This document shows positions 9,448 to 19,059 of a stretch of 64,000 nt of DNA, piece after piece. A model generated the notes under the pieces. It saw only the letters and a program-made list of their open reading frames with translations. It did no database searches and was not told where the DNA came from. The DNA comes from Aliidongia sp035943795 (lineage in GTDB: Bacteria; Pseudomonadota; Alphaproteobacteria; ATCC43930; CGMCC-115725). A program made the position numbers and the translations under genes. The stretch is from the NCBI RefSeq assembly GCF_035943795.1, contig NZ_DASZBY010000073.1:1-64000 (forward strand), in the 5' to 3' direction. Position 1 is the stretch's first letter. The number at the start of each line of letters is the position of its first letter.

Positions 9448-10709
9448 GACGGCACCTTCGACGTTACGGCGGAGCCGGTTTCCCGGATGAAGCAGGCCAG
9501 GATGATGGCAAGAACGATCGCCGCCACGCCGGCCGTGCTGGCTTGCTGGAAAATGCCGAGCGTGCGCGGCCCGCCTTCCGACAGATGGTTCAGCAACCAG
9601 CCATAGGCCGGCGCCAGCAACGCGCTGAAGGTGAAGACCAGGAAATTGATGGCGCCGGTGGCGCTTCCCTTGACCCGGTCCGGGTTGACCTCCTTGATCA
9701 CCGAATAGGGGATCATCGCTGCGCCGGAGCCGATGCCGAGCAGCAGGCCCAGCAGGTAGGGCGGGGCGACGCCCGGCAGATAGACCACGGTCGCAGCCGA
9801 GGCCAGCATGACCAGCGCACCGCCGATCAGCACCGGCTTGCGCCGACCGATCCGATCGGCCAGGTAGCCCAGCAGCGGGCAGCCGATGACCCAGCCGAGC
9901 GGAACCATGGTCGCGCGATTGACCGCGTCGGTATAGCCGGCGCCCAGCCCTTCGCGCAGGAACGGTACGCCCCAGATCATGTCGCCGATCGTGGTCGGCA
10001 GGAACAAGAGGCCGGCCGAAAAGCCGCACAGATAGGATTGCGGATTGGTCAGCACGGTCTTGTAGGGCGTGAACATCGATAAGAGCGGGTTCGGCCCGGC
10101 CGGCCGCGCATCATGGCCGCCCGGCGTCGCGACCCAGATCAGCACCGCGACCACGGCGAGCGCCAGGCCGGCGAAGATCCAGAAATGCTGCCAGCTGATC
10201 GTGCCATGGATCAGCGGACCGACCGCGAACTGCCCGACCGAGCCGCCCAGCATGCCGAAGCATTGGGTAAAGCCGATGGCCGTCGCCAGATACTTCGCCG
10301 GAAAGCCGTGCGACGCCAGATAGACCGCGCCGGTAAAGGCGAAGGCGGAGCCGGCGCCTTGGAACAGGCGTCCCGTCTCGGCACCGCCGGCCGAACCCAG
10401 CCCGAACAGAACGGCGCCCAGCGCCGTCATCAGGATCCCGGTCGGGATGACGGATTTAGCGCCGAACCGGTCGAGCGAGGCGCCGGCCAGGATCGAGAAC
10501 GTCGAGTAGGTATAGTAGTAGAGGCCGATCAGCGCGCTGACGCCCAGTGCCGTCAGCCCGAATGTCCCGGTCAGCTCGGGGATCATCACGCCTGGGGCCG
10601 AGCGCAGCGCATATTGCCCGAAATAGAAGATCAGGCAGAACGCCCAGGCCACGATGAACGCGCTGCGACTGCTTTGAATCGGTGGCGCGGTGGTCGCTTG
10701 TACGGACAT
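9444..10709 (-). CDS. Major facilitator superfamily transporter
   Basis: 421 residues with about twelve predicted membrane helices, no signal peptide and the MFS loop motif ASLDRFGAKSVIP between helices 2 and 3. A related basic loop (LADRIGRRKPVLIGG) appears in the second half. It is the first gene of the five-gene NifJ operon, about 67 bp downstream of a perfect FNR box. Substrate cannot be read from the sequence. The context suggests an organic acid used or excreted during anaerobic pyruvate metabolism. A purine-rich GAGGGG lies upstream of the ATG at 10709 at a rather long distance. Confidence 0.85.
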   Translation of the reverse strand: MSVQATTAPPIQSSRSAFIVAWAFCLIFYFGQYALRSAPGVMIPELTGTFGLTALGVSALIGLYYYTYSTFSILAGASLDRFGAKSVIPTGILMTALGAVLFGLGSAGGAETGRLFQGAGSAFAFTGAVYLASHGFPAKYLATAIGFTQCFGMLGGSVGQFAVGPLIHGTISWQHFWIFAGLALAVVAVLIWVATPGGHDARPAGPNPLLSMFTPYKTVLTNPQSYLCGFSAGLLFLPTTIGDMIWGVPFLREGLGAGYTDAVNRATMVPLGWVIGCPLLGYLADRIGRRKPVLIGGALVMLASAATVVYLPGVAPPYLLGLLLGIGSGAAMIPYSVIKEVNPDRVKGSATGAINFLVFTFSALLAPAYGWLLNHLSEGGPRTLGIFQQASTAGVAAIVLAIILACFIRETGSAVTSKVPS

Positions 10710-11019
10710 TCTTGAGCGCCCCTCTATTCGGATGCCCCGGACGTTAGGGTGGAAACCCGAACCGCAGCTTGATTGAGATCAAACCCGACGGAGACTGCGC
10801 AATCGCCGCTCATCAGCAAGGGTAGTCGCCATGAATGGCTTGGACAGGAAGACGTTGTGCAATCCGAAAAACAGTAACTGTCCGGATCATGCCGGCGAGG
10901 CGCGATTGACCTCGGGCGGTCGCCGGTCGGTCTTGGCTCGCCTATGCCGAGCTCGCCGGGACAGCAATGCGGCAGCGTCTCGCGACCATCGTCACGGCCC
11001 CCGTTCTCGTGACCTGAGA
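10710..11019. other. Intergenic region between atpG and the MFS gene
   Basis: 310 bp on the downstream side of the N-ATPase operon and the upstream side of the NifJ operon. It contains the FNR box at 10769-10782 and, between that and the MFS start, a TAACGT sequence on the minus strand (10741-10746) at the right spacing to be the -10 element. I see no convincing gene in 10783-11019 and no clear terminator. Confidence 0.5.
10769..10782 (-). promoter_or_regulatory. FNR/Anr-type box upstream of the MFS-gltD-nifJ operon
   Basis: TTGATTGAGATCAA is a perfect match to the FNR consensus TTGAT-N4-ATCAA. Its centre is 66.5 bp from the ATG at 10709. If activation occurs from -41.5, transcription would start near 10734, and TAACGT (10741-10746, minus strand) would be the -10. 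The regulator itself is not in the window. Confidence 0.8.
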
Positions 11020-11871
11020 TCAGGCGGCCGGCCGGCTCGCTGTCTCGCCGGCGGCCAGTTCGATGATCTCGACGGTGATCTCTTCCTGCCGCACGCGCGA
11101 CTGCGTCGTCCGCAGATCCGTCAGCCGACGGTCGATCTGCGCGCGCGCGGCCGCCATTGCCTCCATCCGTGCCTCGTTCTCGGCCGCGAAGGCGTGCAAT
11201 GCCGCCATGCATAGCTGGGCGTGCATATATTCGGCGGTCAGTTCGTTCAACAGCGTCTCGGGCGACACATTGACCAATGGCGAATTGGCCTCGACCGAGG
11301 CGGGGAACGTCGTCACATCGAACGGGAACAGCCGCCGGCGTTCCGCCTGGCCGCCGCGGCCGGGCTGCCATTGGCTGAAAACCACGTCGAGCTGGTCGAT
11401 CTCGCCGCTGGCGATGCGGGCGTAGAGCGCCTCCAGGATCTGGTCGGCGAGCTTGGGAATACCTGAGGAATGCGCCGGTAGCGAACTCGCCCAGCGGGCG
11501 GCAACACCGCGTTCCTGCGCGACCGTGCCCCCGCGGGTGCCGATCAGGAACAGGTCGGCGCCGGCGAGATCGTTCGCAACATCATCCAGCAGACGCTCGC
11601 TGAAGGTTCCGGCAAAGCCTTGCTCGGCGCAGAACAGCACGATCGCGGGCCGGCTCGCCTTACGTGCACGATCCAGACGAGGTGGAGAGGCCAGGACCAG
11701 CGCGCGGCCGATCGCGACCGCGATGGTGGCGGCATAGCTATCTACGGCAAGCAGCTGGCCGCGCGCTTGCTGCGCCCGTGCCGCCGCAATCCCCCGCATC
11801 GCATTCACGACGGTTCCCAACTGCTGAATGCCATGAATATGCGCGCTGATATCGGCCAGACGCTCGGTCAT
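11020..11871 (-). CDS. atpG: N-ATPase subunit gamma
   Basis: 283 residues, central-stalk subunit gamma of the second rotary ATPase. It has the family-typical N-terminal helix with HIHGIQQLGTVVNAMRGIAA and a C-terminal helix rich in alanine, arginine and glutamate (residues about 220-265) that would enter the alpha3beta3 head. The central domain is divergent from housekeeping gamma subunits, as is usual in N-ATPases. It is the last of nine overlapping genes. Its ATG at 11871 overlaps the atpA stop. Confidence 0.9.
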   Translation of the reverse strand: MTERLADISAHIHGIQQLGTVVNAMRGIAAARAQQARGQLLAVDSYAATIAVAIGRALVLASPPRLDRARKASRPAIVLFCAEQGFAGTFSERLLDDVANDLAGADLFLIGTRGGTVAQERGVAARWASSLPAHSSGIPKLADQILEALYARIASGEIDQLDVVFSQWQPGRGGQAERRRLFPFDVTTFPASVEANSPLVNVSPETLLNELTAEYMHAQLCMAALHAFAAENEARMEAMAAARAQIDRRLTDLRTTQSRVRQEEITVEIIELAAGETASRPAA

Positions 11872-13400
11872 TGCCGGGCCGCATTCGCCGGCGTCGTGGC
11901 CGCGTGTTTCTTCATCGCTTCCAGCAAGGTCTGCTTCATCGCATCATCGAGCCCGCCGGTTTCCTGGATCTGGCCGACGGCCTTCGGTGCGTCGCGATCC
12001 AGCGCTTCGCCCAGGCCGCGGCGGAACTCGATCACGTCGGTCAGTGGCAGCGGATCCAGCAGGCCCGCCTGAACCGCCAGGACCAGCGCCACCTCGTCGG
12101 CCAACCGCAGGGGCGCATGCTGCGGCTGTTCCAGGATCGCGCGGATGCGGACGCCACGGGTCAGCTGATCGCGCACCCGGGCATCGGGCATGCCGCCGAA
12201 TCGGGTGAACATCTCCAGTTCCAGGAACTGGGCATAGTCGAGGCGCAAGGTATCCGCCGCCGCACGCAACGCGTGGGCTTGCGTCTTGCCGCCGACCCGG
12301 CTGACGCTGGTCCCGACATCGACCGCCGGCTTCTGTCCCTCATGGAACAGCTTGGCGTCGAGCACGATCTGGCCGTCGGTGATCGAGATGAGGTTGGTCG
12401 GGATATAGGCGCTGAGGTTGCCTGCATCCGTCTCCGCGATCGGCAATGCCGTCAGCGAGCCGCCACCCTTGGCCTTCGAGAGTTTGGAGGCGCGCTCCAG
12501 CAGCCGGGCATGGACGTAGAACACGTCGCCCGGATAGGCCTCGCGGCCAGGCGATTGGCGGGTCAACAGCGCGATCTCGCGATGGCTGGCCGCATGCTTG
12601 GTCAAATCGTCGATCACGACCAGCGCATGCTGACCGCGATCGCGGAAATATTCCGCCATGGTGAATCCCGCGAAGGGCGCGATCCATTGCAAGCCGGGCG
12701 AGCCCGCGGCACCGGCCACGACGATGATGCTGCGCTCGGCCGCCCCTTGGCCATGGATCGCGTCGATGGCCCGCCGCACGCTCGAACTCTTCTGGCCGAC
12801 CGCGATATAGACGCAGACGATGTCGCTGTCCTTCTGGCTGATGATCGTGTCGATCGCGACCGTCGTCTTGCCGATGGCGCGGTCGCCGACAATCAGTTCG
12901 CGCTGGCCGCGGCCGAGCGCGAACAGGGTATCGACGACGACCAGGCCGGTCTGCACCGGCTCGGTCACCAACTCGCGGTCGATGATCGCCGGCGCCGGCC
13001 GTTCGATCGGCTCCATGGTCTCGGCCACGATCGGGCCCTTGCCATCGAGCGGGCGGCCGAGCGGATCGACGACCCGGCCCAACAACCCCGGCCCGACCGG
13101 CACACGCACCACGTCGCCCGTGCCCCGCACCATATCGCCGGCCTGGATCGCATCGACATCATCGAACAGCACGCAGCCGACCCGGTCGCGCTCCAGCACC
13201 TGGGCGAAACCGAACTGGCCCCGGTCGAAACGCAGCAACTCGTCAAGCCGGACATCGGGCAGGCCCGACACGAGGGCGATGCCATCGCCGACCTCTTCGA
13301 CCCGACCGATCTGTATGGCGCGGGCGCCCAGCTTGGCGTCGCTGAGCCTGGAGCGGGAGCGGTCGAGCCAGGCGTCGGCCTGGGTGCTAGCGTCGGTCAT
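11868..13400 (-). CDS. atpA: N-ATPase subunit alpha
   Basis: 510 residues. Non-catalytic nucleotide-binding subunit of the F1-like head. Walker A is GDRAIGKTTVA and Walker B lies in HALVVIDDL. The family core QRELIVGDR and the C-terminal helical domain are all present, so it looks intact. The start at 13400 overlaps the end of atpF by 14 bp, the only junction in the operon that is not a 4-bp overlap. The short N-terminus (TDASTQADAWLDRSRSRL) lacks the longer delta-binding helix of standard alpha subunits, in keeping with the absence of a separate delta gene. Confidence 0.95.
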   Translation of the reverse strand: MTDASTQADAWLDRSRSRLSDAKLGARAIQIGRVEEVGDGIALVSGLPDVRLDELLRFDRGQFGFAQVLERDRVGCVLFDDVDAIQAGDMVRGTGDVVRVPVGPGLLGRVVDPLGRPLDGKGPIVAETMEPIERPAPAIIDRELVTEPVQTGLVVVDTLFALGRGQRELIVGDRAIGKTTVAIDTIISQKDSDIVCVYIAVGQKSSSVRRAIDAIHGQGAAERSIIVVAGAAGSPGLQWIAPFAGFTMAEYFRDRGQHALVVIDDLTKHAASHREIALLTRQSPGREAYPGDVFYVHARLLERASKLSKAKGGGSLTALPIAETDAGNLSAYIPTNLISITDGQIVLDAKLFHEGQKPAVDVGTSVSRVGGKTQAHALRAAADTLRLDYAQFLELEMFTRFGGMPDARVRDQLTRGVRIRAILEQPQHAPLRLADEVALVLAVQAGLLDPLPLTDVIEFRRGLGEALDRDAPKAVGQIQETGGLDDAMKQTLLEAMKKHAATTPANAARQ

Positions 13401-14127
13401 GCGCGAGGTCCGCCAGGATATGGGTGAGGTCGGCCTGCCAGCTGTTGCTGACGACCAGCGTGGGTCCGCGCAGTTCCAGCCCGGCGATGAGGGCCGGGTC
13501 CGCCGTGAAGATGATCTTCGGCTTTGCCCCGAACGCTGCGCCGATCGCGTCGCTGTACTGGTCCTGATCGGCCGGGTCGAGCGCCGCGGCGCTGATCGCT
13601 TCCAGAACCACGCCCTTGACGCCGACTGCCCTGCGCGCCGCGGCGGGCAATTTCTGGATTTCCTTTACCAGCCAATCCAGAAACGTCGCGCGCACGGCCG
13701 GACCGTCCAGGCGGGCGGCCAGGCGCTGGGCGATCTCGACTGCGAGCCGGCTTGCGGTCGCGGCCCAGGCCGCGTCGGCCGCCTGCCTGTCCTTTTCGAT
13801 CCCCGCTGTTGCGGCGGCGTGCAACGCAATGGCTTCCGCTTCGGCCGTCGCCAGCCGCATGGTGCGCGAGGCTTCGGCGCCTTCATGGGCATCGGCCAGG
13901 ATCCTGTCGCGCTCCTGGGCGAAGCCGGCGCGCGTCTTTTCGATCTGGGCGAACATCGCGGTACTCTCGGCCCGCTTCGCCTCCGCCTCGGCCAGCATCT
14001 GGGCGGCTGCCGCACGGCGCTGCTCGATCATCGCCGCCAGCGGCTTCCAGAAGAAGCGCCCCAGCAGCCAGATCAGCACCGCGACATTGATGGTCTGAAG
14101 GCCGAGCGTCCACCAGTCGATGGTCAT
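13387..14127 (-). CDS. atpF: N-ATPase subunit b (long form)
   Basis: 246 residues, clearly longer than a usual b subunit (about 155-170). A single N-terminal membrane helix (about residues 7-24) is followed by FFWKPLAAMIEQRR, then a long charged, alanine-rich coiled coil to about residue 125. The extra C-terminal region of about 100 residues probably replaces the missing delta subunit, because N-ATPase operons carry no atpH; the replacement is inferred. Start and stop overlap neighbours. Confidence 0.88.
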   Translation of the reverse strand: MTIDWWTLGLQTINVAVLIWLLGRFFWKPLAAMIEQRRAAAAQMLAEAEAKRAESTAMFAQIEKTRAGFAQERDRILADAHEGAEASRTMRLATAEAEAIALHAAATAGIEKDRQAADAAWAATASRLAVEIAQRLAARLDGPAVRATFLDWLVKEIQKLPAAARRAVGVKGVVLEAISAAALDPADQDQYSDAIGAAFGAKPKIIFTADPALIAGLELRGPTLVVSNSWQADLTHILADLAHDRR

Positions 14128-14378
14128 GGCGTCAGTTTCAACAGCGGATTGGCAAACAGCAGCAGCAGCGCGATGACCAGGCAATAGATCGCCATGGTCT
14201 CGATCATGGCGAGGCCGACGAACAAGGTGCGCGAAATCGTGTTGGCCGCTTCCGGCTGGCGCGCGATCGCATCCATGGCGGCGGCGACAGCGCGGCCTTC
14301 GCCGAGGGCAGGACCGATCGCGCCGAACGAGACCGCCATGGCGGCCGAGACGATACTGGCGAGGGCTAACCAATTCAT
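14124..14378 (-). CDS. atpE: N-ATPase subunit c (rotor ring)
   Basis: 84 residues, two-helix hairpin proteolipid. Helix 1 carries GPALGEGRAV with glutamate 27, and helix 2 carries GLAMIETMAIY with glutamate 60 followed by threonine 61. The second carboxylate in helix 1 and the E-T/S pair in helix 2 are signatures of N-ATPase c subunits and were originally read as a sodium site. A Burkholderia N-ATPase ring has been reported to be proton-specific, so ion use here is open. The polar loop is RQPEAAN. Overlaps atpB and atpF by 4 bp. Confidence 0.95.
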   Translation of the reverse strand: MNWLALASIVSAAMAVSFGAIGPALGEGRAVAAAMDAIARQPEAANTISRTLFVGLAMIETMAIYCLVIALLLLFANPLLKLTP

Positions 14379-15085
14379 GGGATCGTCCTTGGGCTGGGGG
14401 TTGGGGCCGGCGTCACCGGCGCGGGGCGTCCTTCGCTGACGACGCCGGCGATGAAGACCATCGCCAGAATGGCGAAGATGTAGGCCTGGACGGCGCCGGT
14501 CAGCAGATCGAGCGCCATCAGCGGGATCGGCACGAGCAATCCGGCGAGCGACAGGATGATGCCGATCACGAACACGCCGCTCATGACGTTGCCGAACAGG
14601 CGGACGAGCAGCGAAAAGGTCCGCGTCAGGCTTTCCAGGAAATTCAGCGGGATCATGATCGGGCTGGGGAAGGCGAAGGTCGCCAGATATCCCCTCACGC
14701 CGACCGCGCGGATGCCGAACCAGATGACCGCGACGAAGACGAGCAAAGCCAACGCCGCGTCGGTCTCCAGATGCGCCGTCGGCGGCTCGACCCCCGGCAC
14801 CAGCGACGACCAGTTGGCGACGAAGATGAAGGCGAACAGCGTACCGATGAAGGCGCGATAGGGTGTCGGTTCGACCCGCATCGTGTCGCGGATCTGGCTG
14901 TCGACGGTGTCGACGATCAGCTCGAACGCGGCCTGGGTCCTGGATGGCGCCAGCGACAGCTTCCGGGTGACGAGACGGCCGCCCAGCACGAGCACCGCCA
15001 TGATCGCCCACGTCACGACGACCGGCAGCGTGATCGGAACGGGCCCGACATGAAACAGCGTGATGCTGGTCAGCGGCGAGTTCAT
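14375..15085 (-). CDS. atpB: N-ATPase subunit a
   Basis: 236 residues, membrane stator subunit with five to six helices. The essential arginine sits in SLLVRLFGNVMSG, and the conserved helix AYIFAILAMVFIAG follows near the C-terminus. The short N-terminus (MNSPLTSITLFHVGPVPIT) is typical. The ATG at 15085 overlaps the atpR stop in an ATGA; an open frame runs further upstream but lies within atpR. Confidence 0.93.
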   Translation of the reverse strand: MNSPLTSITLFHVGPVPITLPVVVTWAIMAVLVLGGRLVTRKLSLAPSRTQAAFELIVDTVDSQIRDTMRVEPTPYRAFIGTLFAFIFVANWSSLVPGVEPPTAHLETDAALALLVFVAVIWFGIRAVGVRGYLATFAFPSPIMIPLNFLESLTRTFSLLVRLFGNVMSGVFVIGIILSLAGLLVPIPLMALDLLTGAVQAYIFAILAMVFIAGVVSEGRPAPVTPAPTPSPRTIP

Positions 15086-15378
15086 GGCCCCACCGCGCTT
15101 GCGGGAATGACGGGTAGAGATAGGCGCCGCATCACGATCGCCCTTGCGATCAGCACGCCCAGCGCCATCACCAGTAAGGGTCCAGCACCCTCCAGGCTCG
15201 CGAGCGTCAGGAGACCGCCCAAGAGCGCGATCCGCCCGACCATCAGCAGCATCGCGGTCGTCGTCCGCCCACCGGCGGTGAACAGGCGGGCGTTCCACCA
15301 CAGGCCCCGAAAATAGACCAGGCCCAGCAGAATCCCGGCGATGAGATGGGCTGACAGGTCGAGGGCAAAAAAGCTCAT
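15082..15378 (-). CDS. atpR: N-ATPase accessory membrane protein AtpR
   Basis: 98 residues from the ATG at 15378, three predicted membrane helices. It has the family-like LLGLVYFRGLWWNARLF segment near the N-terminus and arginines within or beside the membrane segments (GRIALLGG, ARAIVMRR). AtpR occurs only in N-ATPase operons and has been proposed to contact the c ring or help its assembly. I chose 15378 because it gives the ATGA overlap found throughout the operon; an ATG five codons upstream at 15393 is the alternative. Confidence 0.85.
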   Translation of the reverse strand: MSFFALDLSAHLIAGILLGLVYFRGLWWNARLFTAGGRTTTAMLLMVGRIALLGGLLTLASLEGAGPLLVMALGVLIARAIVMRRLSLPVIPASAVGP

Positions 15379-15656
15379 GCGCTTTTCATCCATTTCCAGG
15401 CCGACCAGCCGCCGAGCGCGGTGCCGGCCAGCAGCAGAGGTGCGGTCCAGAACAGGCCGGTGCCGAAGCGCTGGTCGAGCCAGCGGCCGACGAGGATGCC
15501 GATCAGCATCGGCACGACGATGATCCAGCCCAGGACGCCGATCTGGGCCAGGCGATGGGCGACGGACGGCTCGCCCTCGCGGAGCCAGCGCCGATGGCGG
15601 TCGCCGCGCAGCCTCACGCCGCGCACCAGCGGATCCTTATCCCCGGGATCGATCAT
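15375..15656 (-). CDS. atpQ: N-ATPase accessory membrane protein AtpQ (AtpI-like)
   Basis: 93 residues. A basic N-terminal tail of about 40 residues is followed by two membrane helices (GVLGWIIVVPMLIGILVG and WTAPLLLAGTALGGW) joined by a short RWLDQRFGTG loop. This is the AtpI/AtpQ pattern, a small protein thought to assist c-ring assembly or act with AtpR in ion or magnesium handling. It overlaps atpC and atpR by 4 bp each. Confidence 0.85.
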   Translation of the reverse strand: MIDPGDKDPLVRGVRLRGDRHRRWLREGEPSVAHRLAQIGVLGWIIVVPMLIGILVGRWLDQRFGTGLFWTAPLLLAGTALGGWSAWKWMKSA

Positions 15657-16068
15657 GACAGGATGCCCGCGCCGCGTGTGCCGGATTGCAGATGGCGCAT
15701 GATCTGGCGGATGGCGGTCAGCTGCAGGCGCGTGCTGTCGGCATGTTCCGACCGCTCCGTCTCGATATCGTCGCGGTAGCGGGCGAGCACGGTTTCGTCA
15801 AGCGTTGCCAGATCGTCGCCCAGCACCGCTTCGCGCGTCGCGATCGCGATCTCGCGGCCACCGGCTACCGACAGCACCCCGCGCCGGACGGCGGCATAAT
15901 GTTGCGCGCCCCCGGCGCTTTTCCAGCCGACGACGGAGATGGTGAGGCTGGTCAGGAAGTCGGCATGGCCGGACAGGATGCCGAAGCCGCCGCTGCCGTC
16001 CTCGGCGCGCAGGGCCAGGATGCCGTCCTCGTCGACGACGATGGCGAGCGGTGTGGTGATGCGCAGCT

Positions 16069-16072
<4 letters not shown>
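15653..16072 (-). CDS. atpC: N-ATPase subunit epsilon
   Basis: 139 residues, beta-sandwich epsilon subunit (LRITTPLAIVVDEDGILALRAED at the N-terminus contains the family-typical start; GILSGHADFLTSL follows near residue 35) plus a C-terminal helical part. It joins gamma to the c ring and may restrain ATP hydrolysis. In the N-ATPase gene order it directly follows atpD, as here, with a 4-bp overlap. Confidence 0.9.
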
Positions 16073-17496
<1,424 letters not shown>

Positions 17497-17556
17497 GGGA
17501 TGTCCGATGCCGCTTGTGAGGGACCTTCTCTCTAAGCGGTCGAAGTTGGGCGGTCT

Positions 17557-17570
17557 TTGACGTGGATCAA
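17557..17570. promoter_or_regulatory. FNR-type box between atpD and a universal stress gene
   Basis: TTGACGTGGATCAA matches TTGAT-N4-ATCAA with one change. It shares the flank GATCAAACC with the box at 10769, in the same orientation relative to the minus-strand operon. The centre is 67.5 bp from the atpD ATG and 65.5 bp from the stress-protein GTG at 17629, so one site could serve both divergent genes. Confidence 0.7.
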
Positions 17571-17628
17571 ACCGCGGGGCGGAAGCAAGGCGCTCACTGC
17601 GGATCATCTGACTGGCCGGAGACACGTC

Positions 17629-18459
17629 GTGCCCTACAAGACCATTCTGGTTCACCTGCAGCTGCGCCAGTCGAACGCCGGGGTGCTGAAGATCGCCGCC
17701 GAACTGGCCGAGCGTTTCCAAGCCGGCGTGACCGGCATCGCCGTCTGTCAGCCGATGCAGATCGTACAGGGCGACGTCTATATTTCCGGCGACCTGATCG
17801 AGCAGGACCGCGAGGAAATCCAACGAGAGATCAAGGATGCCGAGGCGGCATTCCGTACGGCCTTCGAGTTGTGCACCGGTCCGGTCGAATGGCGCTCGGC
17901 AGTCACCATGGCGGCGCTGCCCGGCTATCTCGCCAGCGAGGCGCGCGGCGCCGACCTGATTGTTACCGGCATCGAGCGCGACGCGTCGCTGTTCGACGGC
18001 TCGCGGCATGTGAACGTCGGCGATCTGGCGATGCAGGCCGGACGCCCCGTTCTCATCGTTCCAGCCAAGACCGACCGGCTGAACCTGGAGCGGGTCGTCG
18101 TCGGCTGGAAAGACACGCGGGAAGCGCGCCGCGCGATCGCCGACGCGGTGCCGTTGCTGATGCGGGCCGGCCATGTCGCCCTGGTTGAAATCGCCGATGA
18201 GAGCGAGCTGCCGGCGGCGCGCAGCCATCTTGCCGACCTTGTCGCCTGGCTGGCGCGGCATGGTGTCGTGGCGGAGCCCCTCGCGTCGCAGTCGAACGGC
18301 AACGATGCCGGCCTGCTGGCCACCATCGCCCGGGACCAGAAAGCCGATCTCATCGTGGCCGGCGCCTATGGCCACAGCCGTCTGCGCGAATGGGCATTCG
18401 GCGGGGTCACTCGCAATTTTCTGCTGCGTGCGGACGAGTGCCTGCTCGTCTCGCACTGA
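17629..18459 (+). CDS. Tandem universal stress protein (UspA x2)
   Basis: 276 residues with two UspA domains in tandem, cytosolic. Domain 1 begins at once with YKTILVHL. Domain 2 starts near residue 145 (LERVVVGWKDTREARRA) and ends with the ATP-binding signature GAYGHSRLREWAFGGVT. The GTG at 17629 is preferred over the upstream frame start at 17557 because it sits 7-8 bases after CCGGAG and immediately before the first Usp strand. The 17557 start would also run through the FNR box. It is the first of three stress genes transcribed away from the N-ATPase operon. Tandem Usp proteins are commonly FNR-regulated in proteobacteria. Confidence 0.92.
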   Translation: MPYKTILVHLQLRQSNAGVLKIAAELAERFQAGVTGIAVCQPMQIVQGDVYISGDLIEQDREEIQREIKDAEAAFRTAFELCTGPVEWRSAVTMAALPGYLASEARGADLIVTGIERDASLFDGSRHVNVGDLAMQAGRPVLIVPAKTDRLNLERVVVGWKDTREARRAIADAVPLLMRAGHVALVEIADESELPAARSHLADLVAWLARHGVVAEPLASQSNGNDAGLLATIARDQKADLIVAGAYGHSRLREWAFGGVTRNFLLRADECLLVSH

Positions 18460-18487
18460 CCCTTCCTCGCTTTGAAAGACCTTGCAA

Positions 18488-19036
18488 ATGGAACAAGCCA
18501 ACGCCGTCATCGCCGTGTTAGCCGACCATCAGGCCGCCGAAGCTGCCGTGAAGAAGCTGACCGCCGCCGGATTCGAGATGAAGAATCTCAGCGTCGTCGG
18601 CAAGGGCTATCACACGGAAGAAAAAGTTGTGGGATTCTATACCGCAGGAGATCGCGTCAAATTCTGGGGCGCGCGCGGTGCGTTCTGGGGCGGACTCTGG
18701 GGGCTGTTCTTCGGCGGGCTGTTCCTGACCGTTCCTGTCGTCGGCCATGTCGTCGTGCTGGGCTACCTGGCCGCCGTCGCGATCGGCGCGGTCGAGAATG
18801 CGGCCCTGGTCGGGGGCTTGAGTGCGATCGGCGCCGCGCTCTACGGCCTGGGGATCCCCAGGGACAGCGTGATCCAATACGAGGCTGCGGTGAAAGCCGA
18901 CGGCTTTCTGGTGATGGCACATGGCTCGGCCGAGGAAATGGCCCGTGCCAAGGCGATCCTGGGCACGGTCAACCCGACCAGCCTCGACCTGCATGCCGGT
19001 GCCCGCGACGAACCATCCGCTCAGGCCGTCGGCTGA
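18488..19036 (+). CDS. Small membrane general-stress-type protein
   Basis: 182 residues. An N-terminal ferredoxin-like fold of about 50 residues (AVIAVLADHQAAEAAVKKL) resembles the GSP17M/DUF1269-type stress domain. Glycine-rich membrane segments follow at about residues 60-90 and 92-125 (GARGAFWGGLWGLFFGGLF), and then a C-terminal repeat of the same kind of fold that ends with a short tail. It lies 28 bp after one universal stress gene and 23 bp before the next, so it is probably co-transcribed with them. Molecular function unknown. Confidence 0.8.
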   Translation: MEQANAVIAVLADHQAAEAAVKKLTAAGFEMKNLSVVGKGYHTEEKVVGFYTAGDRVKFWGARGAFWGGLWGLFFGGLFLTVPVVGHVVVLGYLAAVAIGAVENAALVGGLSAIGAALYGLGIPRDSVIQYEAAVKADGFLVMAHGSAEEMARAKAILGTVNPTSLDLHAGARDEPSAQAVG

Positions 19037-19059
19037 AATCCACGACAAGGAGCCGTGTC

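Noticed and set aside
10831..11214. Plus-strand frame starting in the atpG/MFS gap
   Set aside because: Half of it is antisense to atpG and the translation is arginine-rich without structure.
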